From an uncultured Cocleimonas sp. (lineage in GTDB: Bacteria > Pseudomonadota > Gammaproteobacteria > Thiotrichales > Thiotrichaceae): DNA of 9,262 nucleotides. This document shows, piece after piece, positions 1 to 6,785 of the stretch (positions are counted from its first letter, which is position 1; every line of letters starts with the position of its first letter). The stretch covers positions 1 through 9,262 of the forward strand of contig CALISP010000111.1 in the NCBI GenBank assembly GCA_938041705.1. Direction: 5' to 3'. A program made the translations under genes and the position numbers. Below the pieces are notes generated by a model, which saw only the letters and a list, made by a program, of their open reading frames with translations, did not search any database and was not told where the DNA came from.

Positions 1-1332
1 AGTCAATCAAAATACGTAATCGTCGGTGCAGGTATACATGGCCTTAGTACCGCTTACCATCTTGCACTTGAGCTTAAAGCTAAGAATCAAGGCTCGGGCG
101 CAGACATTATCATCGTCGATAAATCTGGATTGTGCGCTGGAGCAACAGGAATTGCGTGTGGTGTTATCCGCAATAATTATTTCCAACCAGCAATGCGCGA
201 ACTTATGGCGCACAGTGTAAACGTTTGGGAAAGTGACCCTGAAAATTATAGTTATCACCCTGTGGGTTATATGCAGATTAGTAGTGAAAGCATGCATCAA
301 GATGTGGCTACTATTTATGAGCAACAACAAGCCATTGGTTATGCGTCTACTTTTGTAGAGGGTACTGATGATTGTACTAAGTACATGAAGAATATCTTCA
401 GTGATTGGCGCGCTCAAGGAATCACATCAGTACTGCATGAACAACCAGGTGGATACGCAAATAACACGTTGGCTATGGAAGGCTTAGCAAAAAAGGTTAA
501 AGCAGAAGGCGTAAGCATTATTAGTGGCGTTACGGTAACTGGTTTCAAACAGGATGCATCAGGCTCAATTCAATCCGTTGAAACTGATAAAGGTAATATC
601 GATACTGATTATGTTGTTATCGGTGCGGGTCCATGGGCTAAGCAGTTCTGGGATATGTTAGAGATGCCTAAAACTATTAGTATTAAAAACCCTGATACAG
701 GTGAGATGACTGATGATGTTCCTATGTGGGTCTATTGGTCATTGCAAGAAGGTACTTTGGGTGTAGATCCAAAACTACAGGTGACTAATGAAGGTAAATT
801 ACCGCCTGTGATTCATGTTGATACGGATGCACCACTTTATTCTGATGCTGATGACTCATTGATCACTGATGAAATGTGGGGCATTTACTATAAACCTGAT
901 TTCCATTTCGGTGGAGTACAAGGTGGTGCAGCACCGTTTATTGTTGATAAGCATGCAGATACTGTTGCGGTTGATCCTTACGGTCCAGAATCACCAGAGT
1001 TTATCGTTGGAGCAGAGTTCACCAATATGTGGGTTTCTGCATTAGCGCATTGTCAAAAACGTTTCGAAGGCACTATCCCATTATTTAAGGATGAGGCTTC
1101 AGGCGGTATTGGTGCGTTTACACCAGATAGTTTCCCGGTGTTTGATAAGGTTCGGGATAATTGCTACATGATCGCGGATTCAAATCATGGCTATAAAATG
1201 CTGGGAGTCGGTAAATTAGTCGCTGAAGATATCTGTGGTGAAACGTCTAAGTTGCTTGAACCGTTCCGTTTCTCTCGTTACGCAGAAGGAAAATTACACC
1301 CTGTTTCTAATAGTCCTTTTCCATGGAGTTAA
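1..1332 (+). CDS. FAD-dependent amine oxidoreductase, DAO family (5' end missing)
   Basis: The frame is open from the first base, so the start codon lies upstream of the window; 443 residues are visible before the TAA. A Rossmann FAD-binding motif GAGIHG is at visible residues 9-14 (context VIVGAGIHGLSTAYHL), an acidic IIIVDK strand end follows, and a second glycine motif VVIGAGPWA lies mid-protein. The C-terminal NHGYKMLGVGKLVAEDI is the closing FAD-contact segment of DAO-family enzymes such as sarcosine oxidase beta subunit and dimethylglycine oxidase. Such enzymes oxidise secondary or tertiary amines at the C-N bond in the cytoplasm. Only a few N-terminal residues should be missing, because the FAD motif normally begins within about ten residues of the start. 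The LysR gene and the flavin/iron-sulfur reductase nearby fit N-methyl amine or betaine catabolism, but the substrate is inference. A TTG at 130 is an internal codon, not the start, because the FAD motif precedes it in frame. Confidence 0.9.
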   Translation, partial: SQSKYVIVGAGIHGLSTAYHLALELKAKNQGSGADIIIVDKSGLCAGATGIACGVIRNNYFQPAMRELMAHSVNVWESDPENYSYHPVGYMQISSESMHQDVATIYEQQQAIGYASTFVEGTDDCTKYMKNIFSDWRAQGITSVLHEQPGGYANNTLAMEGLAKKVKAEGVSIISGVTVTGFKQDASGSIQSVETDKGNIDTDYVVIGAGPWAKQFWDMLEMPKTISIKNPDTGEMTDDVPMWVYWSLQEGTLGVDPKLQVTNEGKLPPVIHVDTDAPLYSDADDSLITDEMWGIYYKPDFHFGGVQGGAAPFIVDKHADTVAVDPYGPESPEFIVGAEFTNMWVSALAHCQKRFEGTIPLFKDEASGGIGAFTPDSFPVFDKVRDNCYMIADSNHGYKMLGVGKLVAEDICGETSKLLEPFRFSRYAEGKLHPVSNSPFPWS

Positions 1333-1408
1333 ACTTACAAAAATTTTAATACGTATTGAAATGCCAATTGGAAGATAAATATAACCACATCTGAAAAGGC
1401 AAATAATA

Positions 1409-1446
1409 TTTTCTAGGCATCTTAAATAAGTTTGATGCCTAGAAAA
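1409..1446. terminator. 13-bp inverted repeat between convergent genes, possible bidirectional terminator
   Basis: TTTTCTAGGCATC (1409-1421) pairs perfectly with GATGCCTAGAAAA (1434-1446) around a 12-nt loop. It lies in the 274-bp gap between the convergent oxidoreductase and LysR genes, where a shared terminator is expected. The A/T ends of the stem can supply short U-tracts on either strand, but no long T-run follows, so termination is inferred. The rest of this gap is AT-rich with no supportable gene; it also has a 10-bp palindrome AATACGTATT at 1348-1357. Confidence 0.5.
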
Positions 1447-1606
1447 TTGATAATTACTTCTGATCCATTAATTAACTCATAGCACGACTTATCTAAATTA
1501 TTTTTGATTATTGGTGTAATTCGAATCTTTAAGTAATAAGTAGCCAGTCTTTCAATATAATAACTTTTCTGAGTTGAGTTTATTTCACTTTATTCACATA
1601 ACTAAT

Positions 1607-2515
1607 TTAGTAACTTTCCTTTTCAGAAGTTAATAAATAACTAATGAGCGATCTTAGTTTGTCATCCATATCATTATCTTTGGTATATAACAGATAAAAA
1701 GCCTTAGCTGAAGGCATTACCGTATCTCCCATAATGACTAATTCACTCTTTTCTAACATCGGTCTTAATAGTTTTTTCCATCCTATAACGACACCCGCAC
1801 CTTCACTGGCCATTAGTAATGCAATCATGTAGTTATTCACATGAATTTTATCGTTAATATCGCCATCATATCCTGTCGCGTCGAACCATTCTCTCCAAGT
1901 AGTCCAACGTTCGTCTTTTGCAGTTAGGTGAATTAACGGCATTTTTGCAATAGCGCTAACACTGATATCTTTTTGTGCAGCATAAAACTCAGGACTGCAG
2001 ACTGCGACAAGCTCATCCCAAAATAAGACATCAGCTTGTAACTCCTCTCTTGGGTTTCTTGGATAACCATAAGTGACTCGTAAATCTGGTAATTCGCGAC
2101 TATGATCAAAAATATCACTGACATGTTGATCCACACTAATATCGCCATGTGTTTTCCAAAACTGCGTCAATCTTGGCGTTAACCATAATGCTGACATTGC
2201 AGTTGATGCAGCAAAAGTAATCGCTTCTGTTTCTGAAGATTTGCGTAAATTATTTAAGACCTTAGAAATATCAGAGAAAGAATGTTGTAACACTGAGAAT
2301 AAAAGTTGTCCTTCTTTAGTAATTTCGACACCACGATAATGTCTGTCAAACAAAAGCAAATCGAGATCTTCTTCAAGACTTTTAATTTGATGACTTACTG
2401 CCCCTGGTGTAACTCCCAATTCTTCAGCAGCTTTTTTAAAACTGGCATGTCGAGCTGAAGTTTCAAACGCAGCTAGAGTAGTTAGAGGTGGTAAATTGTA
2501 GTGTCTTCTTGCCAT
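1607..2515 (-). CDS. LysR-family transcriptional regulator, GcvA-like
   Basis: A 302-residue protein of typical LysR length. The N-terminus (LPPLTTLAAFETSARHASF) is characteristic of the GcvA/AmpR branch. The winged helix-turn-helix occupies about residues 20-65, with FKKAAEELGVTPGAVSHQIK forming the helix-turn-helix and LLLFDRHYRGVEIT the wing. Residues from about 90 onward form the periplasmic-binding-protein-like effector domain. The ATG at 2515 is chosen because the conserved N-terminus starts there; a weak GGAAAG-type ribosome site lies about 10 nt upstream. It is convergent with the oxidoreductase and divergent from the reductase gene, sharing a 163-bp intergenic region with it, the usual arrangement for a LysR regulator and its target. 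The effector may be an amine or amino acid of the pathway, but this is inference. Confidence 0.9.
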   Translation of the reverse strand: MARRHYNLPPLTTLAAFETSARHASFKKAAEELGVTPGAVSHQIKSLEEDLDLLLFDRHYRGVEITKEGQLLFSVLQHSFSDISKVLNNLRKSSETEAITFAASTAMSALWLTPRLTQFWKTHGDISVDQHVSDIFDHSRELPDLRVTYGYPRNPREELQADVLFWDELVAVCSPEFYAAQKDISVSAIAKMPLIHLTAKDERWTTWREWFDATGYDGDINDKIHVNNYMIALLMASEGAGVVIGWKKLLRPMLEKSELVIMGDTVMPSAKAFYLLYTKDNDMDDKLRSLISYLLTSEKESY

Positions 2516-2588
2516 GACTTTTAATCTTTCCGTGCTTGTTTCACTATTACACTTAGTTCATATTTATAGACATATAAAACATTGCATA

Positions 2589-2602
2589 AGATTATTTAAT
2601 CT
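2589..2602. promoter_or_regulatory. Candidate LysR operator in the divergent promoter region
   Basis: AGATTA and TAATCT form a perfect 6-bp inverted repeat with a 2-bp spacer, midway between the divergent lysR and reductase starts. T2592 and A2604 also satisfy the loose T-N11-A LysR-box pattern. The location fits a site for the adjacent regulator. Such short AT-rich repeats also arise by chance here, so binding is inferred. Confidence 0.4.
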
Positions 2603-2627
2603 AAACTCATTGTGGTTATTTTTATGC

Positions 2628-2654
2628 TTGCCGTCAATCCGCAATAGTGATAAT
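2628..2654 (+). promoter_or_regulatory. Weak promoter candidate for the reductase gene
   Basis: TTGCCG (2628-2633) and GATAAT (2649-2654) resemble -35 and -10 hexamers, with a short 15-bp spacer. Transcription would start near 2661, giving a leader under 20 nt that includes the ribosome site AGAGG at 2667-2671. The poor spacing would suit an activator-dependent promoter, but the call is tentative. Confidence 0.25.
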
Positions 2655-2678
2655 TTCGCCTATTAAAGAGGAATATCT

Positions 2679-3692
2679 ATGTCATCTAATACAGCATCAA
2701 ATATGCCAACTAAAAAGAATTGTCGCGTTACTAAAATTGATGCATTGACGGATAATATTAGTAGCTTTGAAATTGAAGTTCTCGATGAAGGTTTTGATAA
2801 ACCTAGTTTCGATAACTTAGAACCAGGTGCGCATTTAGATGTTTACCTAGACGATGGCATCATTCGTCAATATTCACTTTGGGATTGGTCAGATGACAAA
2901 ACTAAAGTCTCTGTTGCAGTAAAACGCGAAGACCAAGGTAATGGTGGTTCATTAAAAATGCACCAACTAAAAGTCGGTGACTTAATAGTGATTGATGGCC
3001 CTCGCAACCACTTTAAACTTACACCCAACGCTCCTCACTACACTTTAATTGCAGGTGGTATTGGTGTTACTCCTATATTTGCTATGGCTAGTGAACTAGC
3101 TTCACAGAATGCCAAAGTAGATGTTTATTACCTCGTTCAAAAAGAAGAGTTAGCAGCATTTGCATCACGCTTTGAAAACCTTGGATTTAATCAACACGAT
3201 GAATCTAGTTACCAGCTTCATTGTGACGATCAGAACGGCATGTTCGATTTTGATAGTCTTATCAAAAAGCTTCCAAGCGATAGTGTTATTTATACCTGTG
3301 GCCCAGAGCCAATGTTGAACAAGATCATTGAAGTGGTTGATAATAATCCGAATGATAAGAATGAAAAACATGAATTACATTTTGAACGCTTTACTATAGC
3401 GACTGAAGAAGCAGAAAAAGAGAATAGCTCTTTTGAAGTGAAGATAAATTCAACTGGCGAGATTTATACAGTAAATGAAGATGAAACCATCTTAACCGTA
3501 CTATCAGATAATGGTGTTGATGTGCCCTCAGCTTGTGCTGCAGGACTTTGTGGTACTTGTATTACTGATGTACTTGAAGGCGATATTGATCATCGCGATG
3601 GTATTTTATCTGATGATGAAAAAGCATCTAATGAATACATGTGCGTTTGTATTTCACGTGCTAAGTCAGCTCAAATAACACTCGATTTGTAG
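2679..3692 (+). CDS. PDR-family FMN/NAD/2Fe-2S oxygenase reductase (VanB/CntB-like)
   Basis: The 337-residue protein has the full phthalate-dioxygenase-reductase domain order. The FMN-binding barrel comes first, with RQYSL at 63-67 (the RxYSL flavin motif). The NAD-binding domain follows, with GGIGVTP at 126-132 and CGPEPM at 207-212. A C-terminal plant-type ferredoxin domain carries cluster ligands C286, C291, C294 and C324 (C-x4-C-x2-C, then MCVCISRA). Family members pass electrons from NAD(P)H to a Rieske non-haem-iron oxygenase, as in vanillate demethylation or carnitine monooxygenation. No oxygenase gene is in the window, so the partner must be encoded elsewhere or beyond the left edge. 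Start: ATG with AGAGG 7 nt upstream. Divergence from a LysR gene suggests regulation by it. With the DAO-type oxidoreductase it points to N-demethylation chemistry, which is inference. Confidence 0.92.
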   Translation: MSSNTASNMPTKKNCRVTKIDALTDNISSFEIEVLDEGFDKPSFDNLEPGAHLDVYLDDGIIRQYSLWDWSDDKTKVSVAVKREDQGNGGSLKMHQLKVGDLIVIDGPRNHFKLTPNAPHYTLIAGGIGVTPIFAMASELASQNAKVDVYYLVQKEELAAFASRFENLGFNQHDESSYQLHCDDQNGMFDFDSLIKKLPSDSVIYTCGPEPMLNKIIEVVDNNPNDKNEKHELHFERFTIATEEAEKENSSFEVKINSTGEIYTVNEDETILTVLSDNGVDVPSACAAGLCGTCITDVLEGDIDHRDGILSDDEKASNEYMCVCISRAKSAQITLDL

Positions 3693-3713
3693 AAAATACC
3701 CAGGGTTTATAAA

Positions 3714-3730
3714 GACACCCCCCTACTTTT
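3714..3730 (+). repeat. Poly-C repeat, copy A
   Basis: GACACC extends into a six-C run followed by TACTTTT. The CCCCCCTACTTTT core recurs at 6786-6801 and 7626-7639 in the same orientation, and a longer diverged relative is at 8485-8512. This copy is 22 bp after the reductase stop. It may be a REP-like or small mobile-element remnant; its identity is not established. Confidence 0.6.
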
Positions 3731-3804
3731 CATATAACTATTAGAATCTGTCATTAACTACCGCTTTAATTCCGTAGTTTATAGGATACAGTCTATTTAC
3801 AAAT

Positions 3805-3831
3805 AAAAAAAGCGGACCGAAGTCCGCTTTT
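3805..3831 (-). terminator. Intrinsic terminator of RNA-like element copy 1
   Basis: GCGGAC (3812-3817) and GTCCGC (3822-3827) form a perfect stem around CGAA, which reads as a stable TTCG tetraloop on the minus strand. Seven Ts follow on the minus strand and four on the plus strand, with flanking A/T bases extending the stem to about 10 bp. It should work best on the minus strand and may also stop plus-strand transcription from the reductase gene. Confidence 0.85.
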
Positions 3832-3974
3832 GCAAATAGTAAAAAAGTGAACATTAATTAACTCACCAAACCATAATGAGTCTTAGTAATTAACGTTTAT
3901 TGAAAAGTTGAAATGAAAGAACAACTTTACCAACACCTTTTTTACCCCTCTATGAGCCTTTGGCTCAATTCGAT
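3805..3974 (-). ncRNA. Candidate structured small RNA, copy 1
   Basis: Read on the minus strand, four hairpins occur in order. Stem 1 is TGAGCC/GGCTCA (3953-3967). Stem 2 is AAAGTTG/CAACTTT (3904-3928, 11-nt loop). Stem 3 is ACTCA/TGAGT (3861-3881) around a conserved loop. The last is a GC-rich terminator at 3808-3831 with a T-run. A promoter-like TTGGAT (4007-4002) and TATTCT (3986-3981), 15 bp apart, would start transcription near 3974. A homologous element with the same order lies at about 8102-8266; stem 2 and the terminator stem differ in sequence there but still pair. The longest shared block is TAACTCACCAAACCA then TAATGAGT on the plus strand. I do not recognise the family. It could instead be a 3'-UTR element of the broken gene upstream. 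Exact 5' end is inferred. Confidence 0.6.
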
Positions 3975-4014
3975 TTGAATAGAATACATCCTTCATATTC
4001 CATCCAATATATTT

Positions 4015-4544
4015 TTATTCTGAGACGATTTGAACTCTATAAAATTCATGTGTGATTCTTGAAAAAGTGTATCTACCTTCTTCATTTGTTAGAACTCCAC
4101 CTGGAGAGTCATCCTCAGTTCCTAAAATCCCATCGGCACCAACATTGATTTCATTAAAACCTTTATCAAGCAGTTTTATTGTGGCGCCTGCAATACCATT
4201 TTCACCTTCTTCACGTTTACCATTTGCGTTCATCTCGTTAAATATCTCAGAACTAAAACTTGTAGATTCTTTTTCAACGATAGGTTTTTCAGAAATACTT
4301 TTTCTTTTATTTTCTGGATATTATTACGACTTAAACTTTTGATTATCTTAATAGTAGATGTTGTTGCATCTTTTTGAAAAACAGGTAAATCAAATGGCTT
4401 GGATTGATCAGAAATGCTGGCAAGTTTGTAGTCTGTAGCATTCGAAATACTAGGATTCATCTGTAATAAAAGTGCAATACCAATAAGTATTATTTTACTT
4501 TTAAATGATTTGTATATTTTGGAACTGTTAAGAATTTTTTACAT
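4015..4544 (-). pseudogene. Broken gene for a secreted protein with an SdrD-B-like domain
   Basis: A minus-strand ATG at 4544 has GGGGGA 5 nt upstream but is followed at once by TAA. Past that stop the same frame reads KILNSSKIYKSF, then the hydrophobic IILIGIALLLQ and NPSISNA, a plausible lipid-less signal peptide. One A-to-T change of an AAA codon would explain the stop, giving an MKK start. The frame then runs to a stop at 4230, while the conserved C-terminal part is in another frame open from 4320: FNEMNANGKREEGENGIAGA, IKLLDKGF, GADGILGTEDD and YTFSRI match SdrD B-type repeats, which are Ca-binding Ig-like folds in cell-surface proteins. The 530-nt span is not a multiple of three, consistent with one net indel, probably near the A-rich tract at 4299-4314. 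An intact product would be about 176 residues, small for this family. Sequencing error is an alternative for either lesion. Confidence 0.7.
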
Positions 4545-4800
4545 TTTTATCCCCCAATAAGAAGTGATTATTATTTTTGTTGTGAATTGCAACATCACTG
4601 TTTTTATTTGTATGTAATATTATTATGTATAATATATTAGCCATTTAATTATTTTGCAAGTATTAATATTTGATTTCTTTATATAAATACACTTTATTAA
4701 TTATTCATATCTAAGTCAGTGAACGTAAATAATTAACCAAGTGACTGATAAGTATATAAAATATTTTCACTAGAAAACTCTATCAATATATTGTCAAACA
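4545..4800. other. AT-rich intergenic region without a recognisable gene
   Basis: This stretch, between the broken gene and the usp promoter, contains no supportable open frame. It holds the ribosome site of the broken gene (about 4550-4555), a nearly palindromic GTTG-N7-CAAC at 4580-4593 within flanking GTGAT/ATCAC, a TATAAT at 4628-4633 with no well-spaced -35, and a CAATATATTG palindrome at 4784-4793. Confidence 0.5.
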
Positions 4801-4814
4801 TTGACTTGAATCAA
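4801..4814 (+). promoter_or_regulatory. FNR/ANR-like box upstream of the usp genes
   Basis: TTGAC-TTGA-ATCAA matches the FNR consensus TTGAT-N4-ATCAA at nine of ten positions. Its centre (4807.5) lies 41.5 bp before the start site predicted from the downstream -10 hexamer, the classic class II activation position. FNR/ANR activates anaerobic genes, including usp genes in Pseudomonas. CRP/FNR-family relatives with the same half-sites (e.g. DNR-like) are alternatives. Confidence 0.7.
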
Positions 4815-4836
4815 TACATCGATGGTTCATGAATAA

Positions 4837-4842
4837 TATATT
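4837..4842 (+). promoter_or_regulatory. -10 hexamer of the usp promoter
   Basis: TATATT matches the sigma-70 -10 consensus at five of six positions and predicts a start near 4849, leaving about 22 nt of leader with GGAGG at 4861-4865. No good -35 is present; the FNR-like box occupies that position, as expected of an activator-dependent promoter. Confidence 0.5.
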
Positions 4843-4871
4843 AAGAATTCGAATCATGATGGAGGCACAAA

Positions 4872-5243
4872 ATGTATAACACTATTATTGTTCCAACTGA
4901 CTTTTTACACGAAGAGTCAACTATCCAAGCACTTAAACATGCTGAATTATTATCTGATACTGAAGGCCGAATTGTATTACTGCACGTGCTCGAAGACGTT
5001 CCTTATATCGTTGAAACTACTCGTGAAACGATGGGTGAATGGCTTAAGAAATCCGGAGTGGCAGCTGATATAGAAATCCGTGATGGTGGCTCATATCATA
5101 ATATTATTGAATCAGCAAAAGAGAATAAGGCTGACTTAGTTTTAATAAGTTCTCATAAGCCTGGACTCGGAGATTACTTATTAGGCTCTACAGCCGAAAA
5201 AGTAGTTCGCCATGCTCCTTGTGCTGTCTTAGTAGAAAGATAG
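4872..5243 (+). CDS. Universal stress protein, UspF/UspG-like (first of three)
   Basis: A 123-residue single-domain Usp. The N-terminal MYNTIIVPTDF is the first beta strand with the Asp that contacts nucleotide, LLHVL is the second strand, and HKPGLGDYLLGSTAEKVVRH with APCAVLVER forms the C-terminal nucleotide-binding and final strand region. The GS of the G-2x-G-9x-G(S/T) ATP motif is kept (G105-S106), but the first two glycines are replaced by S and K (SSHK), as in some UspF/G relatives. It is about 12 residues shorter than the next two copies, lacking part of the variable segment after LLHVL. A strong GGAGG lies 6 nt before the ATG. It is the first gene behind the FNR-like promoter, so it is probably made under oxygen limitation. 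The role is stress survival; the exact biochemical activity is unknown. Confidence 0.92.
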   Translation: MYNTIIVPTDFLHEESTIQALKHAELLSDTEGRIVLLHVLEDVPYIVETTRETMGEWLKKSGVAADIEIRDGGSYHNIIESAKENKADLVLISSHKPGLGDYLLGSTAEKVVRHAPCAVLVER

Positions 5244-5314
5244 CCACTTTAAATAATTACTCTAAATCTATTTAACTTTATGACTAAAGATATTATTCAC
5301 TAAGGAGGCTTCAA

Positions 5315-5722
5315 ATGTACAACACTATTATTGTCCCAACTGATTTTTCAGATGAAGAATCAACCATACAATCACTTAAAAAAGCAGAGAAATTATCTGA
5401 TAAGGGTCAGATTGTATTGCTACATGTAATCGAATCAATTCCATCATACGCTTTAGTCGACATACCTCTCGACCTTATGCCAGATCTTGCTCCAAAGACA
5501 CGAGATACTCTAAATAATTGGGTAATGAAATCAGGAGTAAAAGCTGAAATAGAAGTTCGAAATGGCGGCTCTTATCGAAACATTATTGAATCATCTAAAG
5601 AAAACAAAGCTGACTTAATTTTGATTAATTCACATAAACCCGGTTTTCAAGATTATTTACTAGGTTCAACAGCTGCCAAAGTCGTTTGTCATGCACAGTG
5701 TGCTGTATTAGTAGAACGTTAA
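5315..5722 (+). CDS. Universal stress protein, UspF/UspG-like (second of three)
   Basis: A 135-residue paralogue of the preceding gene, with the same ends (MYNTIIVPTDF and AVLVER) and the shared block GGSY-x-NIIES-x-KENKADL. It begins 71 bp after the first copy behind a near-perfect AAGGAGG (5302-5308), 6 nt from the ATG. It carries the full variable segment (ALVDIPLDLMPDLAPKTRDT) that the first copy lacks. Near the C-terminus the family VVRHAPC becomes VVCHAQC, replacing an Arg and a Pro that the other two copies keep. This suggests relaxed or altered nucleotide binding. The genes are tandem duplicates and probably co-transcribed, since I see no strong terminator or promoter between them. 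Confidence 0.92.
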   Translation: MYNTIIVPTDFSDEESTIQSLKKAEKLSDKGQIVLLHVIESIPSYALVDIPLDLMPDLAPKTRDTLNNWVMKSGVKAEIEVRNGGSYRNIIESSKENKADLILINSHKPGFQDYLLGSTAAKVVCHAQCAVLVER

Positions 5723-5750
5723 TCGCTTTTTAATACATAGAGGTATCAAC

Positions 5751-6158
5751 ATGTATAACACTATTCTAATTCCAACAGATTTGTCAGATGAAGATTCAAC
5801 CATCGAAACGCTAAAAAAAGCAGAACAACTTTCAAACAATGGGCGTGTTGAGTTATTACACGTACTCGATGCTATCCCTGCCTTTTCGATGGTGGAACTG
5901 CCTATTCATTTGATGGAACAGCAATTACCCAAAGCGCGTGAAAAGCTATCACAAATGGTTGAAAAATCGGGAGTTAAAGCAGATACAGAAGTCCGAAAAG
6001 GCCAGTCTTATAGCAACATAGTTGAAGAAGCTAAAAAGATTGATGCCGATTTAATTCTTATCAATTCTCATCAACCTGGGCTTCAAGACTATTTACTAGG
6101 ATCAACAGCTGCTAAAGTGGTTCGGCATGCGCCCTGTTCTGTATTAGTAGCGCGTTGA
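5751..6158 (+). CDS. Universal stress protein, UspF/UspG-like (third of three)
   Basis: A 135-residue paralogue starting only 28 bp after the second copy, with AGAGG at 5739-5743. It has MYNTILIPTDL at the N-terminus and the standard VVRHAPCSVLVAR ending; GST in YLLGSTAAKVV provides the phosphate-binding end of the ATP motif. It is more diverged from the second copy than its position suggests, for example in the middle (AREKLSQMVEKSGVKADTEV), so the duplications are not recent. Three Usp copies of this size could form homo- or heterodimers, as Usp proteins commonly dimerise. The last gene of the unit, it is followed by a hairpin at 6222-6276. Confidence 0.92.
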   Translation: MYNTILIPTDLSDEDSTIETLKKAEQLSNNGRVELLHVLDAIPAFSMVELPIHLMEQQLPKAREKLSQMVEKSGVKADTEVRKGQSYSNIVEEAKKIDADLILINSHQPGLQDYLLGSTAAKVVRHAPCSVLVAR

Positions 6159-6221
6159 TAATTATTATAAAACGATAAAATTAACACCAGATTTTGTTGG
6201 ATATTTGGTTTTTATATGTAA

Positions 6222-6276
6222 ACTTGAAACAGATATTTTTAGCATATCTAATATCTAATAATATGCTGTTTCAAGT
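6222..6276. terminator. Bulged hairpin between convergent genes, possible terminator
   Basis: ACTTGAAAC (6222-6230) pairs with GTTTCAAGT (6268-6276), and inside it AGCATAT (6241-6247) pairs with ATATGCT (6261-6267). A 10-nt bulge on the left arm separates the two stems. GTGTGG and then TTTTT follow on the plus strand. Placement between usp3 and the convergent small exported-protein gene suits bidirectional termination, but the stem is AT-rich and the T-run is not adjacent. Confidence 0.5.
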
Positions 6277-6285
6277 GTGTGGTTT

Positions 6286-6726
6286 TTATTGGTAAAGAAT
6301 ATCTAAGTTATCCTTAAAGCTAACTCCATTAACGACCCATTCGTTTTCAGGCTTATAAAAAGTAATTTTCCAATAAATCGCATGATTCTTAAACTTATGT
6401 AAGTAGTAATAACGGATAAACGAATCACCAATCTTCTGTTCTCGCACTAATTCATAATTAATCGCTTGGCCAAAACGTTTATCAACAATGGGCCATTGCT
6501 TTTCGATTTTCTTGATTAAATTATCCAACTCAACTTGCGGTAAAGGCCAATGTGGCTTTGCTATTGCCATGCCTTCTGTGAATTCTTTTTTTATGAAGTG
6601 ACCAACCATTTTTTCAGATATGACTTTGGTATCATTAGGCGAACGTAAATCTTTAGCGTTAGCAATACCTGCATAAGTCAGACTTAGTAGACAAGCAGTT
6701 AACAAAGTAGTGAGTCGTTTAATCAT
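6286..6726 (-). CDS. Small exported protein of unknown function
   Basis: The start at 6726 is preferred over an in-frame ATG at 6774 because the former gives a clean signal peptide: MIKRLTTLLTACLLSLTYAG followed by IANA and KDL, a typical AxA signal peptidase I site near residue 24. The mature protein is about 122 residues, so export to the periplasm is expected. It has no cysteine after the signal and no membrane segment. The segments FTEGMAIAKPHWPLP, RFGQAINYELVREQ, YYLHKF and WVVNGVSFKDNLDILY recall small NTF2-like or DUF-type periplasmic proteins, but I do not recognise the family firmly and assign no function. A weak A-rich ribosome site precedes the start. It lies downstream of the dioxygenase gene on the same strand, separated by 80 bp containing a promoter-like element, so it may be transcribed separately. 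Confidence 0.75.
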   Translation of the reverse strand: MIKRLTTLLTACLLSLTYAGIANAKDLRSPNDTKVISEKMVGHFIKKEFTEGMAIAKPHWPLPQVELDNLIKKIEKQWPIVDKRFGQAINYELVREQKIGDSFIRYYYLHKFKNHAIYWKITFYKPENEWVVNGVSFKDNLDILYQ

Positions 6727-6745
6727 GATAAAGTCTTTTAATAAG

Positions 6746-6774
6746 TAATTAATAGATACTATCAGTATAGTCAA
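6746..6774 (-). promoter_or_regulatory. Promoter candidate with inverted repeat for the small exported protein
   Basis: On the minus strand TTGACT (6774-6769) matches five of six -35 bases; the best-spaced -10 (TAATTA, 6751-6746, 17-bp spacer) is weak. An inverted repeat ATACT-N3-AGTAT at 6756-6768 lies in the spacer and could be an operator. Support is modest. Confidence 0.35.
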
Positions 6775-6785
6775 ATAATTTAAAA

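Noticed and set aside
26..220. Short plus-strand frame within the oxidoreductase gene
   Set aside because: It overlaps the recognised FAD domain in a different frame and resembles no protein.
1467..1479. ATTAATTAACTCA identical to part of RNA-like element copy 1 and about 29 bp after a hairpin, suggesting a third copy
   Set aside because: The downstream TGAGT arm, conserved loop and TGAGC hairpin are missing, and the match is AT-rich. Chance similarity is more likely.
3756..3779. AACTAC/GTAGTT hairpin as the reductase terminator
   Set aside because: Only six pairs with a 12-nt loop and no T-run. The GC-rich hairpin at 3808-3831 is a better candidate.
4052..4342. Open plus-strand frame of 96 codons across the SdrD-like region
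   Set aside because: It is antisense to the recognisable SdrD-B-like coding sequence and has no domain or ribosome site of its own.
4628..4633. TATAAT as a usp promoter
   Set aside because: It lies 240 bp from the first usp start and its nearest -35-like hexamer (TTGTAT) is only 14 bp away. The FNR-linked site fits far better.
6727..6774. Upstream ATG at 6774 as start of the small exported protein
   Set aside because: It adds 16 residues before a clean signal peptide that begins at 6726, so the internal ATG is the better start.
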